From NCBI GenBank assembly GCA_902497035.1, contig CABVDL010000118.1:1-6729 (forward strand): DNA of 6,729 bases. The letters are read 5' to 3'. The first letter of the stretch is position 1. Each line of letters starts with the position of its first letter. The notes beneath the pieces were generated by a model. The model ran no database searches, was not told the DNA's origin, and worked only from the letters and a program-made list of their open reading frames with translations. Both the position numbers and the translations under genes were made by a program. This stretch comes from an uncultured Prevotella sp. Its GTDB lineage: Bacteria > Bacteroidota > Bacteroidia > Bacteroidales > Bacteroidaceae. This document shows positions 6,534 through 6,729 of the stretch, piece after piece.

Positions 6534-6621
6534 GCCTGGCGCAGACGGGTCACCCGGCGCTGCCAGACGGGTCATTCGGCGCTGCCAGATGGGTTACCTG
6601 GCGCTGCCAGACGGGCCGTCC
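6534..6621. repeat. Tandem array A: four 22-base units with core GGCGCTGCCAGACGGG
   Basis: Units lie at 6534-6555 (first 8 bases diverged), 6556-6577, 6578-6599 and 6600-6621. The 16-base core GGCGCTGCCAGACGGG is nearly constant (one C-to-T change in unit 3), while the last six bases vary: TCACCC, TCATTC, TTACCT and CCGTCC. At the junction of units 3 and 4, CTGGC-GCT-GCCAG forms a small palindrome. A 22-base period breaks any reading frame between units, so the array is not protein-coding. It begins 19 bases after the fba terminator. Confidence 0.9.
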
Positions 6622-6627
6622 GACAAG

Positions 6628-6715
6628 CTGCGGTGACCGCTACGCACAACTGCGGCGACCGCCACGCACCCCTACGGCGACCGCCACGCACACCTGCGGC
6701 GACCGCCCCGCCTCG
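6628..6715. repeat. Tandem array B: four 22-base units with core CTGCGGCGACCGCC
   Basis: Units lie at 6628-6649, 6650-6671, 6672-6693 and 6694-6715, separated from array A only by GACAAG. The core CTGCGGCGACCGCC (with TG/T variants in unit 1 and TA for TG in unit 3) is followed by ACGC and a variable tail; unit 4 diverges after the core. Units 1, 2 and 4 can form a small hairpin GCGG-NGA-CCGC. The unit sequence is unrelated to array A, yet the period is the same. The last 14 bases of the window (6716-6729) are not a further unit, though GTCACCCG there echoes array A. Confidence 0.9.
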
Positions 6716-6729
6716 GCAAGTCACCCGTA

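Noticed and set aside
6264..6575. A 103-residue minus-strand open frame spanning the end of fba, its terminator and the first 22-base units.
   Set aside because: It crosses a strong terminator and tandem repeats and is antisense to fba; no family resemblance is visible.
6534..6715. A CRISPR array made of 22-base repeats.
   Set aside because: Units follow each other directly with no 25-40 base unique spacers, and no cas gene is present. These are plain tandem repeats.

Overview
The window looks like chromosomal DNA from a Bacteroidales bacterium, most likely Prevotellaceae. The evidence is a moderately high G+C content, two promoters of the Bacteroidota type (TTTG, about 19-22 bases, then TAnnTTTG), A/T-rich leaders without clear Shine-Dalgarno sequences, a FucP-type sugar symporter with the WGFARAILD signature, and an outer-membrane beta-barrel protein with the N-terminal carboxypeptidase-regulatory-like and plug domains typical of this phylum. 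The genus assignment is inference.

Layout, left to right, with all genes on the + strand. Bases 1-331 hold no convincing gene. They contain the end of a 33-base-period repeat (1-55), a perfect 20-base palindrome (206-225) and a promoter (about 249-282). Then come aqpZ, an aquaporin (332-1033); a long imperfect hairpin ending 8 bases before the next start codon (1061-1100); a 409-residue sugar:H+ symporter of the FucP/GluP family (1109-2338); and a 976-residue outer-membrane receptor-like beta-barrel protein (2316-5246) whose start lies inside the symporter gene. A 180-base intergenic region holds one near-consensus promoter, a weaker upstream candidate and a leader dyad, all facing a class II fructose-bisphosphate aldolase gene (5427-6437). 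That gene ends at a strong intrinsic terminator (6479-6514). The last 200 bases are two adjacent, unrelated tandem arrays that share a 22-base period.

Functionally, the symporter and the beta-barrel protein overlap by 23 bases and probably form a co-translated inner/outer-membrane pair. A joint role in carbohydrate uptake is an inference, because the substrate cannot be read from sequence. The aquaporin upstream may share a transcript with them, with the hairpin as a possible control point. The aldolase is a separate glycolytic/gluconeogenic unit with its own promoter and codon use suggesting high expression.

No defence system, CRISPR array, intact mobile element or obvious new enzymatic system is present. 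The most unusual parts are non-coding: the paired 22-base arrays at the right end, the truncated 33-base repeat at the left end, the hairpin before the symporter gene and the dyad in the aldolase leader.
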